Shown here one piece after another: positions 8,286 through 16,096 of a stretch of 35,875 nucleotides of DNA. Position 1 is the stretch's first letter. Every line of letters starts with the position of its first letter. Location of the stretch: contig NZ_FOPM01000031.1 of assembly GCF_900113485.1 (NCBI RefSeq), positions 1-35,875 on the forward strand, given 5' to 3'. The stretch is from Methylobacterium gossipiicola (lineage in GTDB: Bacteria; Pseudomonadota; Alphaproteobacteria; Rhizobiales; Beijerinckiaceae). Under the pieces are notes generated by a model. The model had not been told where the DNA came from and did no database searches. It saw nothing but the letters and a program-made list of their open reading frames with translations. The position numbers were made by a program, and so were the translations under genes.

Positions 8286-8911
8286 TCCGCCCGACCCTGC
8301 ACCCCCTGACGATGCGGCCGATCTCCCTCGGGCTCCTCGGCATATCGGCCACCGCCGCCCTCGTGGCCGGCCTGTGGCCCCTCGACCTCACGGCGCCGGC
8401 CCCGCCGGCGGCGACCATCCCGCCCCTGGACCTTACCCGCCTCGCGACTCTCGATACGGGTGCGGCGGTCACCCGGCCGCTGTTCGATCCGGAGCGGCGC
8501 GACTGGACCGGGCGGGGCGACCGCGACAGCCTCACCGCCGAGGCGCCGCCGCCGACCCTCCTGTCCGTCAAGGGAATCCTCGTCGACTCTTCGGCCCGGC
8601 GCGCCCTCGTCTCGGACGGAACGACGCCGCCGGCCTGGCTCGCGCCCGGCGAGGGACGGGGCGCCTGGCGCATCGTCGCCATCGAGCCGGGGGAAGTCGT
8701 GGTGGCGGATTCGCAACGCCGCTACACCCTGGCGTTCCTCGGGAGCCCCGTCGCCCTGCAACCGGTGCCGCGCCATCCGCCGAAGGTCGAGCCGCCACCG
8801 AAAGCCGAGCCGCCTCCGCAGGCTGCTCCGGCCCCGCCGCAGGCGGCCCCGGTCCCGCGCGACCCGCCGGCCGCGATCCGGCGGATTCCCATCACGGCGT
8901 CGGAGGGCTGA
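8282..8911 (+). CDS. T2SS GspC/GspN-like protein with HR-type domain
   Basis: The 209-residue product has one N-terminal membrane helix (ISLGLLGISATAALVAGLWPL). A periplasmic domain follows with the pattern VTRPLFDPERR...LLSVKGILVDSSARRALVSD...WRIVAIEPGEVVV, which resembles the homology-region domain of GspC and the compact GspN-like proteins of alphaproteobacterial T2SS loci. The last 60 residues are a Pro/Ala-rich tail (repeated PPKAEPPPQ-like units) in place of the PDZ domain of classical GspC. In the classical system GspC connects the inner platform to the secretin, and this protein probably does the same. It is convergent with gspD, 40 bp apart. C versus N cannot be decided here. Confidence 0.7.
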   Translation: MIRPTLHPLTMRPISLGLLGISATAALVAGLWPLDLTAPAPPAATIPPLDLTRLATLDTGAAVTRPLFDPERRDWTGRGDRDSLTAEAPPPTLLSVKGILVDSSARRALVSDGTTPPAWLAPGEGRGAWRIVAIEPGEVVVADSQRRYTLAFLGSPVALQPVPRHPPKVEPPPKAEPPPQAAPAPPQAAPVPRDPPAAIRRIPITASEG

Positions 8912-8951
8912 CGGCCGCCCAGCAACGGCTGTCCCGCGACCGCAAGACGAA

Positions 8952-11426
8952 TCAATCGAAGCCGCGCCGCAGGGGCCCCATCACCCCGCCGGACATCGCA
9001 GCCAGCGGCGGGGGCGGCGGCACGGGGCGCACCGGCATCATCGCCTTGAGCTGCGTCCGGAAATCCTCGCTGATCCGGTCGGCCTCGCCCGTGCCCCGGA
9101 TGACGCGGGGCCGGATGAAGATCATGAGTTCGGTTCGGACCCGCTGGTCGGACTTGTTGCGGAAGGCCGGGCCGATGATCGGCAGGTCGCCGAGCACGGG
9201 CAGGCTCTCGTTCACGATCTGGGCCTTTTCCTGAACCATGCCGCCGATGGCGAGGCTGTGCCCGTCCTTCACGGCGATGCTGGTGGCGACGCGGCGCTGC
9301 CGGATGGTCGGGGACTTGATCTCCGAACTCGTCGTCGGGACGACGTCGCTGACCTCCTGGTTGATGTCGAGGACCACGAGGCCGTTCTTGTTCACGCGCG
9401 GCGTCACCGACAGGATCACGCCGGTGTCCTTCATCTCGATCTGGTTGAGGATCGGCGCGTTGCCGACGAGGGCGCTCTGGCCCGTCTGCTTCACGATGGG
9501 CACCTGATCGCCGACCTGGAGCCGGGCGGTGCGGTTGTCGAGGACCGTGATGTTGGGCGAGGAGATCACGTTGACGCGGGTAATACCCTGGAGCGCGTTG
9601 ACCACCACGTTGAAGTCCGTGGCGTTGAGCAGGTAGTTGAAGCCCGGCACGCCGCGGGCGGCGGCGGCGATGAGGGCCGCCGTTCCGCTGGTGCCCGCTC
9701 CAATGGCCGCCGTGGTGCCGGTCTGGGTGTTGTTGAACTGGCCCATGCCGCCGTTCTTCAGGAACCACTGCACGCCGAACTGGAGCTGATCGTTGAGGGT
9801 CACCTCGGCGATGACGGTCTCGAGGAGAACCTGGGTCGGCATCGCGTCGAGGCGGGCGAGGATCTTGAGGATGCGGTCGTACTGGTTGCGGGTGGCCGAG
9901 ATCACGAGGCTGTTGTTGGCCTCGTCCGCCATGATCCCGATCTGGTCCCGGCGCTGGCCCATCCCGGCCATGCCCATGCCGGTCCCGTACATCCCGGAAG
10001 CACCCATCCCGGAACCGTACATCCCGGCGGATGCGACCCCGGCGTCGGAGCCGCCGAAACTGCCCTCCGTGCCGAATCCGCCGCCCATGCCCACGGCCTG
10101 GCCGCCGAGTCCACTCGATTGACCCATGCCACTGGATTGGCCCATGCCGCCCGGCTGCCCCATGCTGCCCGGTTGACCCATGCCGCCGAGCGATCCGCCC
10201 GTTGCGTCGGCCTGCGCGCCCGAGCCGGAGCCGTAGCCGCCCCCGTTCATGCCGCCGCCCATACCGGCGTTCATGCCGCCGGAGCCCATGCCCCCAGCAC
10301 CCATTCCACCCATGCCCCCGAGGGCGCCCATGGCGGAGCCCACACCACCCCCCAGGCCGGCCCCGCTCCCCAGGCCGCCGTAGCTCGTGCTCATGGCGAT
10401 GTTGGCGCCGGTCTCGGCCGCGATGACGCCCTGGAGCACGACCGCGAGTTCGCGGGCGGAGCGGTTCTGGATGCGGTAGACGAAGAGTTGGCGCTCCCGG
10501 TCGGCGGCGAGGGATTCGAGGCGGGCGATCCAGTCGCGGGCCCGGTCGAGGTAGGCGGCCCGCGAGCTGACCACCAGGATCGCCCCGAGGGGCTCGTTCG
10601 GCACGAAGCGGATGATGTCGCCGGTGCCGCCGGTCTCGCCGTGGAAGATCTGGGTGAGGTCGCGGGCGATGGCGCCCGGATTGGCGCTGCGCACGGGAAT
10701 CATCGCCGTGGACATGCCGCGCATCCAGTCGACGTCGAACACCGCGATGGTCTCGCGCAGGGCCTGGATCTGGGCGCGGTCGCCGCTGAGGAGCAGCATG
10801 TTGCGAGTCTTGTCGGCGCGCAGGACCACGTCGCGGGGCGCCACCGCCGCCAGGATCGACTGCATCTCGGCGGCCGAGATCCAGCGCAGGGGAATGGCCT
10901 GGGCGCGGGTGCCCGGCTCGCCGGCGAGATCCGGCACGCTGCGCACGGGCAGGATGCCGGCGGGGCCGCCCGTGGGCACGAGTTCAACGGTGCCCGCACG
11001 CCGGCGCAGGGCGATGCCCCGGCCCGAGAGCGCGGTTTCGAACATGGCGAGCAGGGTCTCCCGCCGGACGGCCCCGGCGGTCTGGAGCGTCAGCGTGCCC
11101 GTCACCCGCTCGTCGATGGTGTAGTTCCACCCGAACGTATCCGCGAGCACGGCCTTGGCGGCGACGGGCACAGGGACCTCGACGAGGTTCAGGCTCACCG
11201 GGCCGCCGGGGAGCCGCCCCGTCGCCACGGCCTCGCTGCCGATGAAGCTGTCGGTGCCGCGCTGCACGAGGGGGGCGCTGCGCGGCCGGGCCGCACCGTA
11301 GACGGCATCGACGGGTTCCGACCCGGCATCGGCCGCCAGGACGGCGGCGGACGGAATCAGGCACGCCCCGGCCGCGTACAATCCGGTGCGAACGCGGCCG
11401 AGTAGGGTAGACGTCGCCTTCGCCAT
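8952..11426 (-). CDS. gspD: T2SS outer-membrane secretin GspD
   Basis: GspD forms the gated outer-membrane channel through which folded exoproteins leave. The 824-residue product has an N-terminal signal peptide (cut near AVLAAD, about residue 31) and a TonB-like N0 domain (about 75-150). N1/N2 domains (about 172-310) and a split N3 domain (315-345 and 495-528) follow. The secretin barrel (about 535-800) includes VLDNRTARLQVGDQVPIV and the C-terminal LVVLDINQEVSDV and IGGMVQE motifs. The odd part is a 140-residue Gly/Met/Ser-rich insertion in N3 (listed separately). No S-domain or pilotin candidate is obvious. It is transcribed apart from the other gsp genes, with its own upstream A/T-rich region. 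Confidence 0.94.
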   Translation of the reverse strand: MAKATSTLLGRVRTGLYAAGACLIPSAAVLAADAGSEPVDAVYGAARPRSAPLVQRGTDSFIGSEAVATGRLPGGPVSLNLVEVPVPVAAKAVLADTFGWNYTIDERVTGTLTLQTAGAVRRETLLAMFETALSGRGIALRRRAGTVELVPTGGPAGILPVRSVPDLAGEPGTRAQAIPLRWISAAEMQSILAAVAPRDVVLRADKTRNMLLLSGDRAQIQALRETIAVFDVDWMRGMSTAMIPVRSANPGAIARDLTQIFHGETGGTGDIIRFVPNEPLGAILVVSSRAAYLDRARDWIARLESLAADRERQLFVYRIQNRSARELAVVLQGVIAAETGANIAMSTSYGGLGSGAGLGGGVGSAMGALGGMGGMGAGGMGSGGMNAGMGGGMNGGGYGSGSGAQADATGGSLGGMGQPGSMGQPGGMGQSSGMGQSSGLGGQAVGMGGGFGTEGSFGGSDAGVASAGMYGSGMGASGMYGTGMGMAGMGQRRDQIGIMADEANNSLVISATRNQYDRILKILARLDAMPTQVLLETVIAEVTLNDQLQFGVQWFLKNGGMGQFNNTQTGTTAAIGAGTSGTAALIAAAARGVPGFNYLLNATDFNVVVNALQGITRVNVISSPNITVLDNRTARLQVGDQVPIVKQTGQSALVGNAPILNQIEMKDTGVILSVTPRVNKNGLVVLDINQEVSDVVPTTSSEIKSPTIRQRRVATSIAVKDGHSLAIGGMVQEKAQIVNESLPVLGDLPIIGPAFRNKSDQRVRTELMIFIRPRVIRGTGEADRISEDFRTQLKAMMPVRPVPPPPPLAAMSGGVMGPLRRGFD
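9957..10382 (-). repeat. Low-complexity Gly/Met-rich insertion inside gspD
   Basis: This segment encodes roughly residues 349-490 of the secretin. It is made of degenerate short units such as GGMGGMG, GQPGGMGQ and GSGMGASGMYG, with 18 methionines and no Cys or His. It interrupts the N3 domain where other secretins have a shorter flexible loop. The DNA shows imperfect tandem repetition (catcccgga/catgccgcc-type units), consistent with expansion by slippage. Confidence 0.85.
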
Positions 11427-11832
11427 AACCCTCTGCGCCTACGGGACATCAGTTCGATAAGGCCGAATATCCTGTTTATGGTTAACGGTCCGTAAAATAG
11501 CCCCACCCCCTGATTGAATTGGACACTCCAATTAAAACAGTATGATCACCGAGTTGAATTTGAGTATATTTATCAAGAATAGAACGGCTTTGTCGCACGA
11601 AAACCGCAGGGCAGGCGTTCGCTCCCAGCACTCGCCCCCCGATCCGGCGTCGGTTCACAAGCCCTGGGACCGCATACACTCCGGGGGAGGCCGTTCTTCG
11701 CGACGCGACGACGACCACCCGGGTGCGCGATGCTCGCTCGGAGCCTCGCGAGACCTCGGCGATCCGCAAGAGCCGGGTACGGGCGCCGCGTGATCGTGCG
11801 GCGGTGCGCTTCGGCGATTCAGCCCATGCCGG
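11427..11832. promoter_or_regulatory. Intergenic region upstream of gspD
   Basis: This 406-bp gap lies between the prepilin peptidase end and the gspD start. The half next to gspD (about 11450-11585) is strikingly A/T-rich for this genome and probably holds the gspD promoter. The half from 11590 to 11830 is GC-rich and I see no convincing gene in it: the open frames there have poor codon bias and no recognisable protein. Confidence 0.5.
11517..11533. promoter_or_regulatory. Inverted repeat, possible operator for gspD
   Basis: AATTGGA-cac-TCCAATT is a perfect 7-bp inverted repeat with a 3-base spacer inside the A/T-rich region, about 90 bp upstream of the gspD start. Its size and symmetry fit a dimeric regulator site. 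No regulator gene is nearby, so the binding protein is unknown. Confidence 0.4.
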
Positions 11833-12312
11833 TCAGTTCATGCCGGGGAGGGCCGGAATCGCGCCGACCAGCAGGGTCGCGTGGAGGCCGAGGACGAGAA
11901 AGGGGCCGAACGCCAGGCGGGTGTCGCCCCGGATGGCCCGGCCGGAAAGGCGAAGGACGAGGAGGGCAGCGAGGGCGGCGAGGCTCGCGGTGAGGATCAG
12001 GAGCGGCAGGGCCGGCAGACCGATCCAGGAAACCGCTGCCGCGACGAACTTCACGTCGCCGAGGCCGAGGCCGGGCCGGCCGCGCAGGCGGGCGTAGGCG
12101 GCGCGCAGGCCGTAGAGGAGCGCGTAGGCCGCCACCGCGCCGGTGAGGGCGCCCCCCAAGCCATCTCCGCGAAGGGCGGCGTAGGCGAGGCCGCCACCGA
12201 ACAGCGCGAGGTTGAGTCCGTTGGGAATCCGCTGCCGGCGCCCGTCGATGACGGCGATGGGCAGGGTGAAGGGCAAGGGCAGCAGCGGGGCGACGAGATC
12301 GAGTGGGATCAT
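11833..12312 (-). CDS. Prepilin peptidase, short A24-type (GspO-like)
   Basis: This is an inner-membrane aspartic peptidase that would remove the leaders of GspG-K. The 159-residue, highly hydrophobic product carries the two catalytic Asp motifs of family A24: IDGRRQRIPN (residue about 23) and GLGLGDVKF (about 84-92), with several membrane helices after them. It lacks the N-terminal zinc/methyltransferase half of full-length GspO/PilD, as in CpaA/TadV-type peptidases, so pseudopilins may not be N-methylated by it. It sits next to the T2SS genes with no other peptidase in the window, which argues that it serves this system. Confidence 0.85.
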   Translation of the reverse strand: MIPLDLVAPLLPLPFTLPIAVIDGRRQRIPNGLNLALFGGGLAYAALRGDGLGGALTGAVAAYALLYGLRAAYARLRGRPGLGLGDVKFVAAAVSWIGLPALPLLILTASLAALAALLVLRLSGRAIRGDTRLAFGPFLVLGLHATLLVGAIPALPGMN

Positions 12313-12331
12313 CCCCGCCCCTTCCGTTGGT

Positions 12332-12368
12332 CCCGCGCCCGGGGCGGCATTTCCGCCCCGGGCGCGGG
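12332..12368 (-). terminator. Hairpin terminator candidate after the oxidase gene
   Basis: CCCGCGCCCGGGGCGG-cattt-CCGCCCCGGGCGCGGG is a perfect 16-bp stem with a 5-base loop, 18 bases past the stop of the copper oxidase gene and just before the peptidase start. No U-tract follows on the minus strand, so it may work with Rho or as an mRNA 3' stabiliser. Confidence 0.6.
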
Positions 12369-12385
12369 TTCATCCGCGCGTTGAT

Positions 12386-15085
12386 CTACCAGCGATAGAT
12401 GTTGGCGTCCCGGCCGATCAGGATCGCCCGCTGGGCGTTCGGAGCCGCGATGGCGACGCCGTTGCTGTTGGGGATCATGCTCCAGGCTTCCGTGGTGTTG
12501 TCGCCGACTTTACGCCAGACGGCGCCGGTGTTGCGGTTGATGACGAGGACGCTGCCGTCCGACGACGCGGCGATGTCGGAGATCGTGTTGCCGACATAGA
12601 CCCAGCCATTGGTGCCGTCGCTGCGATAGACGTTGTTGTCGAGGCCCACAGCCCACAAGCTCTTGCCGTTCATCGGCACGACCTTTTGGGCCGATCCCGG
12701 CACCCGGCGCCAGTTGCCCTGGAGATCGTCCGTGGGCTTCAGCCAGACTTCCTTGTTCTGGTTGACAACGACAATCGTTCCATCGGACGCGGCCCCGATG
12801 CTGACATTGTTGGCGCTCGGAACGGCGGACCATTGCGTGCCGTCGAACCGGTAGACGACGGCATCGAGGCCGATCCCGTAGATCCGGTTCGCACCGACCA
12901 CGGCGACGTCCCGCATCTGACCGGGCAACTGGCGCCAATTGTTGTCGGCGACGTAGAGCCAAACCGTGTTGTTGTCCTTGTTGATCGTCACCGTGGTGCC
13001 GTCGGCGCCCGTTGCGATCTTGCTCGCTGCAATGCCGAAACTGTTCCATGTGGATGTGGATGGCGTGCTCACGGGAGAGTTGGCCGACATCGATCCCCCC
13101 GTCCCGGTCCCGGAGCCACCGGCTCCCTGACCGGGCGTCGAGCCGGAGCCGCCCCCGCTCATGCCGGAGCCCCCAGTGCTCGCTGCCAGCACGTCGCAGT
13201 ACTTGGTGGCGCCATAAACCGGATCGTTGCCGAAGGCGGCGTTGGAGCAGGCGATGGAACCGGTGACCTGCTTCGTCACGTACTGGCCGTTGACACCGTA
13301 CCGGACGGTCTTCGGACCGTTCGCGACGGTGCAGGTGCCGTTCTCCGTGGCGCAATTCACCCAGTTCCCGCCGACCGGAATGCTCGGCTGGCCCACGGGG
13401 GCCGCGACGTTGGCGCCGAGGGCGACGATGACGCCTGCCGACGGGACGCCCTTCGCGTCGATGGCCACGAGTTGATAGTACCCAGGGGGCGCGATACCGG
13501 TTGTGGCCGGGGTCTGCACGGTCAGCAGGGTTCCGGCCTGCGTGAAGGTCACGGGAATCCGGCGCTGCCCGCTGTCGAAGCTGTGGGTGACCTGGGCGAG
13601 GCCGAGCAGGACCACCTGGGCGACACCGTCGGCTCCGGCGAGTTCGACGCGCATGGACTGGGCGTGCGAGAGCTTGTTGGCCGACAGACTGACGATCTGC
13701 GGACGCGGCGCCAGCGCCGCCTTGCCGTTCACGGTCGTGAAAAGATAGGGCGGATAGTAGATCTCGGCGTTGAAGTTGTTGACGGGACCGGGAATGCCGC
13801 CGCCCGACGTGAGGATCGCGCCGTTCTGCATCAGCGACGCGCTGGAATGGTAACCGCGGTAGATGGCGTTGGACGCGCCCACGGTCCAGCGGCCCGTCGC
13901 CGGGTCCCAGGTTTCCGTTGCCAGAACTTTGTTGTTGTCCGCCTGATCGCCGAACAGGCTGCCGCCCATCACCACCACCTTGCCGGTGGGCAGGACCGTG
14001 GCGTTGGCCCAGGAGCGCCCGTACGTCATCGTCGCGGTGTCGGCCAGGATCGGCGTGGCGCCGTTGATGTCGATGGTGGTCGCGCGGCTGCTCGCCAGCA
14101 TCTGGGAGCCGTTGTCGAAGCTGTTGCCGCCGACCTGGATAATCTTGCCGATGTCGTACATCACGGCGGTGGAGTTCGGGCCGGTGTTCGGCGCTTGCGC
14201 GGCGACCGTGGCGTCCCGCTGCGGGTCACGGAACGGCATCGCCGTCACGGACCCGGAATTCGCGGGATCGAGATACCACATCTTGTCGCTGGAGACGCCG
14301 AAGATCTTGCCGTTCGGGGCGACCCAGGCGCGGGGATACCAGAAGCGGTTGTTGTCCGGCCCGAAGGCGTCCCGGCTCTTGGCGCCGAATAGGCTGCGCC
14401 AGGCGCCGTTCTCGAACACTTCCGGCGTCATGCCGGTCATCAGGCCCTTGTCGATGCTGCCCTGGGGATCGGCGTGCCCGCCCTGGTAGGGATACGAGCC
14501 GCCGACGATGATCGGATTGCCGTCTGCCTTCGTCACCATGGTGGAGTAGTAGCGGTCGTTCGCGAGCTTGGCCGATACGGTCCCGATCGCATTGGCGGCG
14601 GGGTTGATGAGGACGCTGCCCTTGTCCGAGCCGTTGTCGAAGATGCCGCCGGAGACGAGCACCGAGCCGTCGGGCCGGAAGGCCTGCGCTCCGCAGAAGC
14701 TGTTCACCCCCGCGATGCCCGGCAGGATCGCCTGGCTGTCGGCGGAAAAGCCCTTGGCGGGGTCCCAGACCGCGAAGGTGCGCCCGTCCTGGACGCCGTT
14801 GCCCTGGGGCGAGCCGAAGGTGGCGATCTTGCCGGTCGGCAGCATCACCGTGGTGACCGAGATGATGGGCCAGGGCTTGCTCGCTGACCACATGCCGCGC
14901 GTCGGGGCGTCGTCGGGGATCGCGAGGCCGTCGAGGAGGGGATCGGCCGTCGTCGCCACCACGACGGGCAGCTGCGCTGCCGCCACGGGCTGGAGCGCCG
15001 CCGGGGTGAAAAAGGTCGCCGCAGCAAGCCAATGCCGCAATTTCGACCGGGCTTGAGACGGGGCGATTGTAGAGGAGGAACGCAC
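12386..15085 (-). CDS. Secreted copper-radical oxidase with tectonin-like C-terminus
   Basis: This galactose/glyoxal oxidase family (AA5-like) enzyme would oxidise an alcohol or aldehyde with O2, releasing H2O2. Numbered from GTG 15085 (899 residues), there is a signal peptide (residues 1-38, LRHWLAAATFFTPAALQPVAAA) and then a kelch-type propeller. The cofactor residues are visible: Cys131 (SFCGAQAF), Tyr180 (DRYYSTM), Tyr412-His413 (RGYHSSASL) and His501 (VTHSFDSGQRRIP), matching the Cys-Tyr crosslink, axial Tyr and two His ligands. A DUF1929-type domain includes His501, followed by a four-Cys module (about 577-631) and a Gly/Ser linker (about 637-680). The final 220 residues are tectonin-like propeller repeats (WxxxPG...VAVVG...IYGIGLD...VYR) that may bind surface glycans. 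Start: GAGGG lies before GTG 15085; a GTG at 15151 is also possible. It lies 68 bp after the Sco-like gene and next to the T2SS. The substrate is unknown. Confidence 0.9.
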   Translation of the reverse strand: MRSSSTIAPSQARSKLRHWLAAATFFTPAALQPVAAAQLPVVVATTADPLLDGLAIPDDAPTRGMWSASKPWPIISVTTVMLPTGKIATFGSPQGNGVQDGRTFAVWDPAKGFSADSQAILPGIAGVNSFCGAQAFRPDGSVLVSGGIFDNGSDKGSVLINPAANAIGTVSAKLANDRYYSTMVTKADGNPIIVGGSYPYQGGHADPQGSIDKGLMTGMTPEVFENGAWRSLFGAKSRDAFGPDNNRFWYPRAWVAPNGKIFGVSSDKMWYLDPANSGSVTAMPFRDPQRDATVAAQAPNTGPNSTAVMYDIGKIIQVGGNSFDNGSQMLASSRATTIDINGATPILADTATMTYGRSWANATVLPTGKVVVMGGSLFGDQADNNKVLATETWDPATGRWTVGASNAIYRGYHSSASLMQNGAILTSGGGIPGPVNNFNAEIYYPPYLFTTVNGKAALAPRPQIVSLSANKLSHAQSMRVELAGADGVAQVVLLGLAQVTHSFDSGQRRIPVTFTQAGTLLTVQTPATTGIAPPGYYQLVAIDAKGVPSAGVIVALGANVAAPVGQPSIPVGGNWVNCATENGTCTVANGPKTVRYGVNGQYVTKQVTGSIACSNAAFGNDPVYGATKYCDVLAASTGGSGMSGGGSGSTPGQGAGGSGTGTGGSMSANSPVSTPSTSTWNSFGIAASKIATGADGTTVTINKDNNTVWLYVADNNWRQLPGQMRDVAVVGANRIYGIGLDAVVYRFDGTQWSAVPSANNVSIGAASDGTIVVVNQNKEVWLKPTDDLQGNWRRVPGSAQKVVPMNGKSLWAVGLDNNVYRSDGTNGWVYVGNTISDIAASSDGSVLVINRNTGAVWRKVGDNTTEAWSMIPNSNGVAIAAPNAQRAILIGRDANIYRW

Positions 15086-15153
15086 GACGAAGAACCCTCG
15101 GAAGACGGGAGTGGCAGAGTGGGTGGGAACTTGGGGGTGGAAGGCGGACACAC

Positions 15154-15774
15154 CTACGGCGGCGCGGTGGCCTGACGGGGCGGATGCCCGACACCGTTCT
15201 CGAAGCGGTCGAGTTCGGCGAGGTCGCGGGCGAGGCGTTCCCCGTCGAGGGGATCGGCGCCGTAATTCATGGCGAACTGCCCCGTGCGGTCGAACACCAG
15301 CACCGTAGCGGGCGGCTCGGGGTTATCCGCTGCATAGCGCAGAGCCGCCCGCTGCCGGGTCGCCGTGGCCGGGTCGCTCGCGAGGAACAGGAAGTGCGCG
15401 GCATCAAGGCCGAGCCCCTCGGCGAAAGAGCGCAGGCGCGCCACATCGTCCCGCTCGGGCGCGAGGGTCACGGACACGATGGTGACACGGGCCTTGAGAG
15501 GCTCGGGCAGGGCGGCAAAGGTCTTGGCGAGATCGCGGATGCGCACCACGCACGGGATCGCGCAATCCGTGGTGATGAAGTTCACCACCGTGAGCCGATC
15601 CGCGAGGCGGGCGCGACCGAACGCCCCGCCGGTTTGGTCGCGCGGCGCGGGGGCTCCCTCGGACCAGAGGAAGCTTTCGATATCGCTCCGAGGACCGGGG
15701 GATGCCGCCTGTCCGCTCGCCATCGTCAAGCAGGCGCAGACCAATCCGGCGATGAAAGGAAAGCGAACGCTCAT
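15154..15774 (-). CDS. Sco1/SenC-like copper chaperone or thiol oxidoreductase
   Basis: The 206-residue product has an N-terminal signal sequence (FPFIAGLVCACLTMASGQAA) and a thioredoxin-like fold of the Sco/SenC type. The metal motif is TTDCAIPCVVRI with Cys71 and Cys75 (CxxxC). The rest follows the family: VTIVSVTLAPERDD, FLFLASD and VLVFDRTGQFAMNYG. The distal His of classical Sco (in a DHS motif) is not obvious; NYGADP occupies that area. It may therefore act as a disulfide/metal handler rather than a standard CuA chaperone. The gene is immediately upstream of the copper oxidase on the same strand, so delivery of copper to that enzyme or redox maturation is the natural inference. The frame extends to 15831 but the signal sequence begins at ATG 15774. 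Confidence 0.82.
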   Translation of the reverse strand: MSVRFPFIAGLVCACLTMASGQAASPGPRSDIESFLWSEGAPAPRDQTGGAFGRARLADRLTVVNFITTDCAIPCVVRIRDLAKTFAALPEPLKARVTIVSVTLAPERDDVARLRSFAEGLGLDAAHFLFLASDPATATRQRAALRYAADNPEPPATVLVFDRTGQFAMNYGADPLDGERLARDLAELDRFENGVGHPPRQATAPP

Positions 15775-16096
15775 GGTTTCGTCATGGGAGCCGATCCTGC
15801 CTGTGCGGGATATGGATGTCATAGTTAACATTGCATCGACATATTTTCTGCCATAATCTTTGTATTCCGCCCAACCTTACTACATAGTTGCGAGAACTAC
15901 GCAGACGAATTAACTATTAACGCGATCGTTAACGCTCCCCTGAAGCACAGCGCATCCCAGAAAACTGCCTCTGTTCGGGCCTTCACCGGTGGATCGACGG
16001 GAGGGCACAGGACACGGAATTTTTATCAACAGCGGACTAGAAACTCTTGCGCTGGCAACTTTTGCGCTTGTTGCGGGACCGGTCGGGCATCACTCC
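15775..16096. promoter_or_regulatory. A/T-rich divergent intergenic region
   Basis: These 322 bp separate the leftward Sco-like/oxidase unit from the rightward membrane protein gene. The part from about 15815 to 15960 is rich in A/T (gttaacattgc, cgacatattttctgccataatctttg, ttaactattaacgcg) and very probably carries promoters in both directions. I cannot pick specific boxes with confidence. No gene or RNA structure is seen. Confidence 0.45.

Noticed and set aside
9957..10382. Repeats in gspD as a CRISPR array or satellite
   Set aside because: Units are degenerate, in frame and encode a Gly/Met-rich loop; there are no constant repeats with unique spacers.
8460..11405. 981-codon plus-strand open frame across gspD
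   Set aside because: It is the antisense shadow of gspD and part of the C/N-like gene; composition is His/Gly/Arg repeats typical of antisense GC-rich DNA, and the minus-strand protein is an unmistakable secretin.
11482..11769. 95-codon minus-strand ORF upstream of gspD
   Set aside because: Starts in GC-rich filler and runs into the A/T-rich promoter area; no ribosome site, no codon bias and no recognisable protein.
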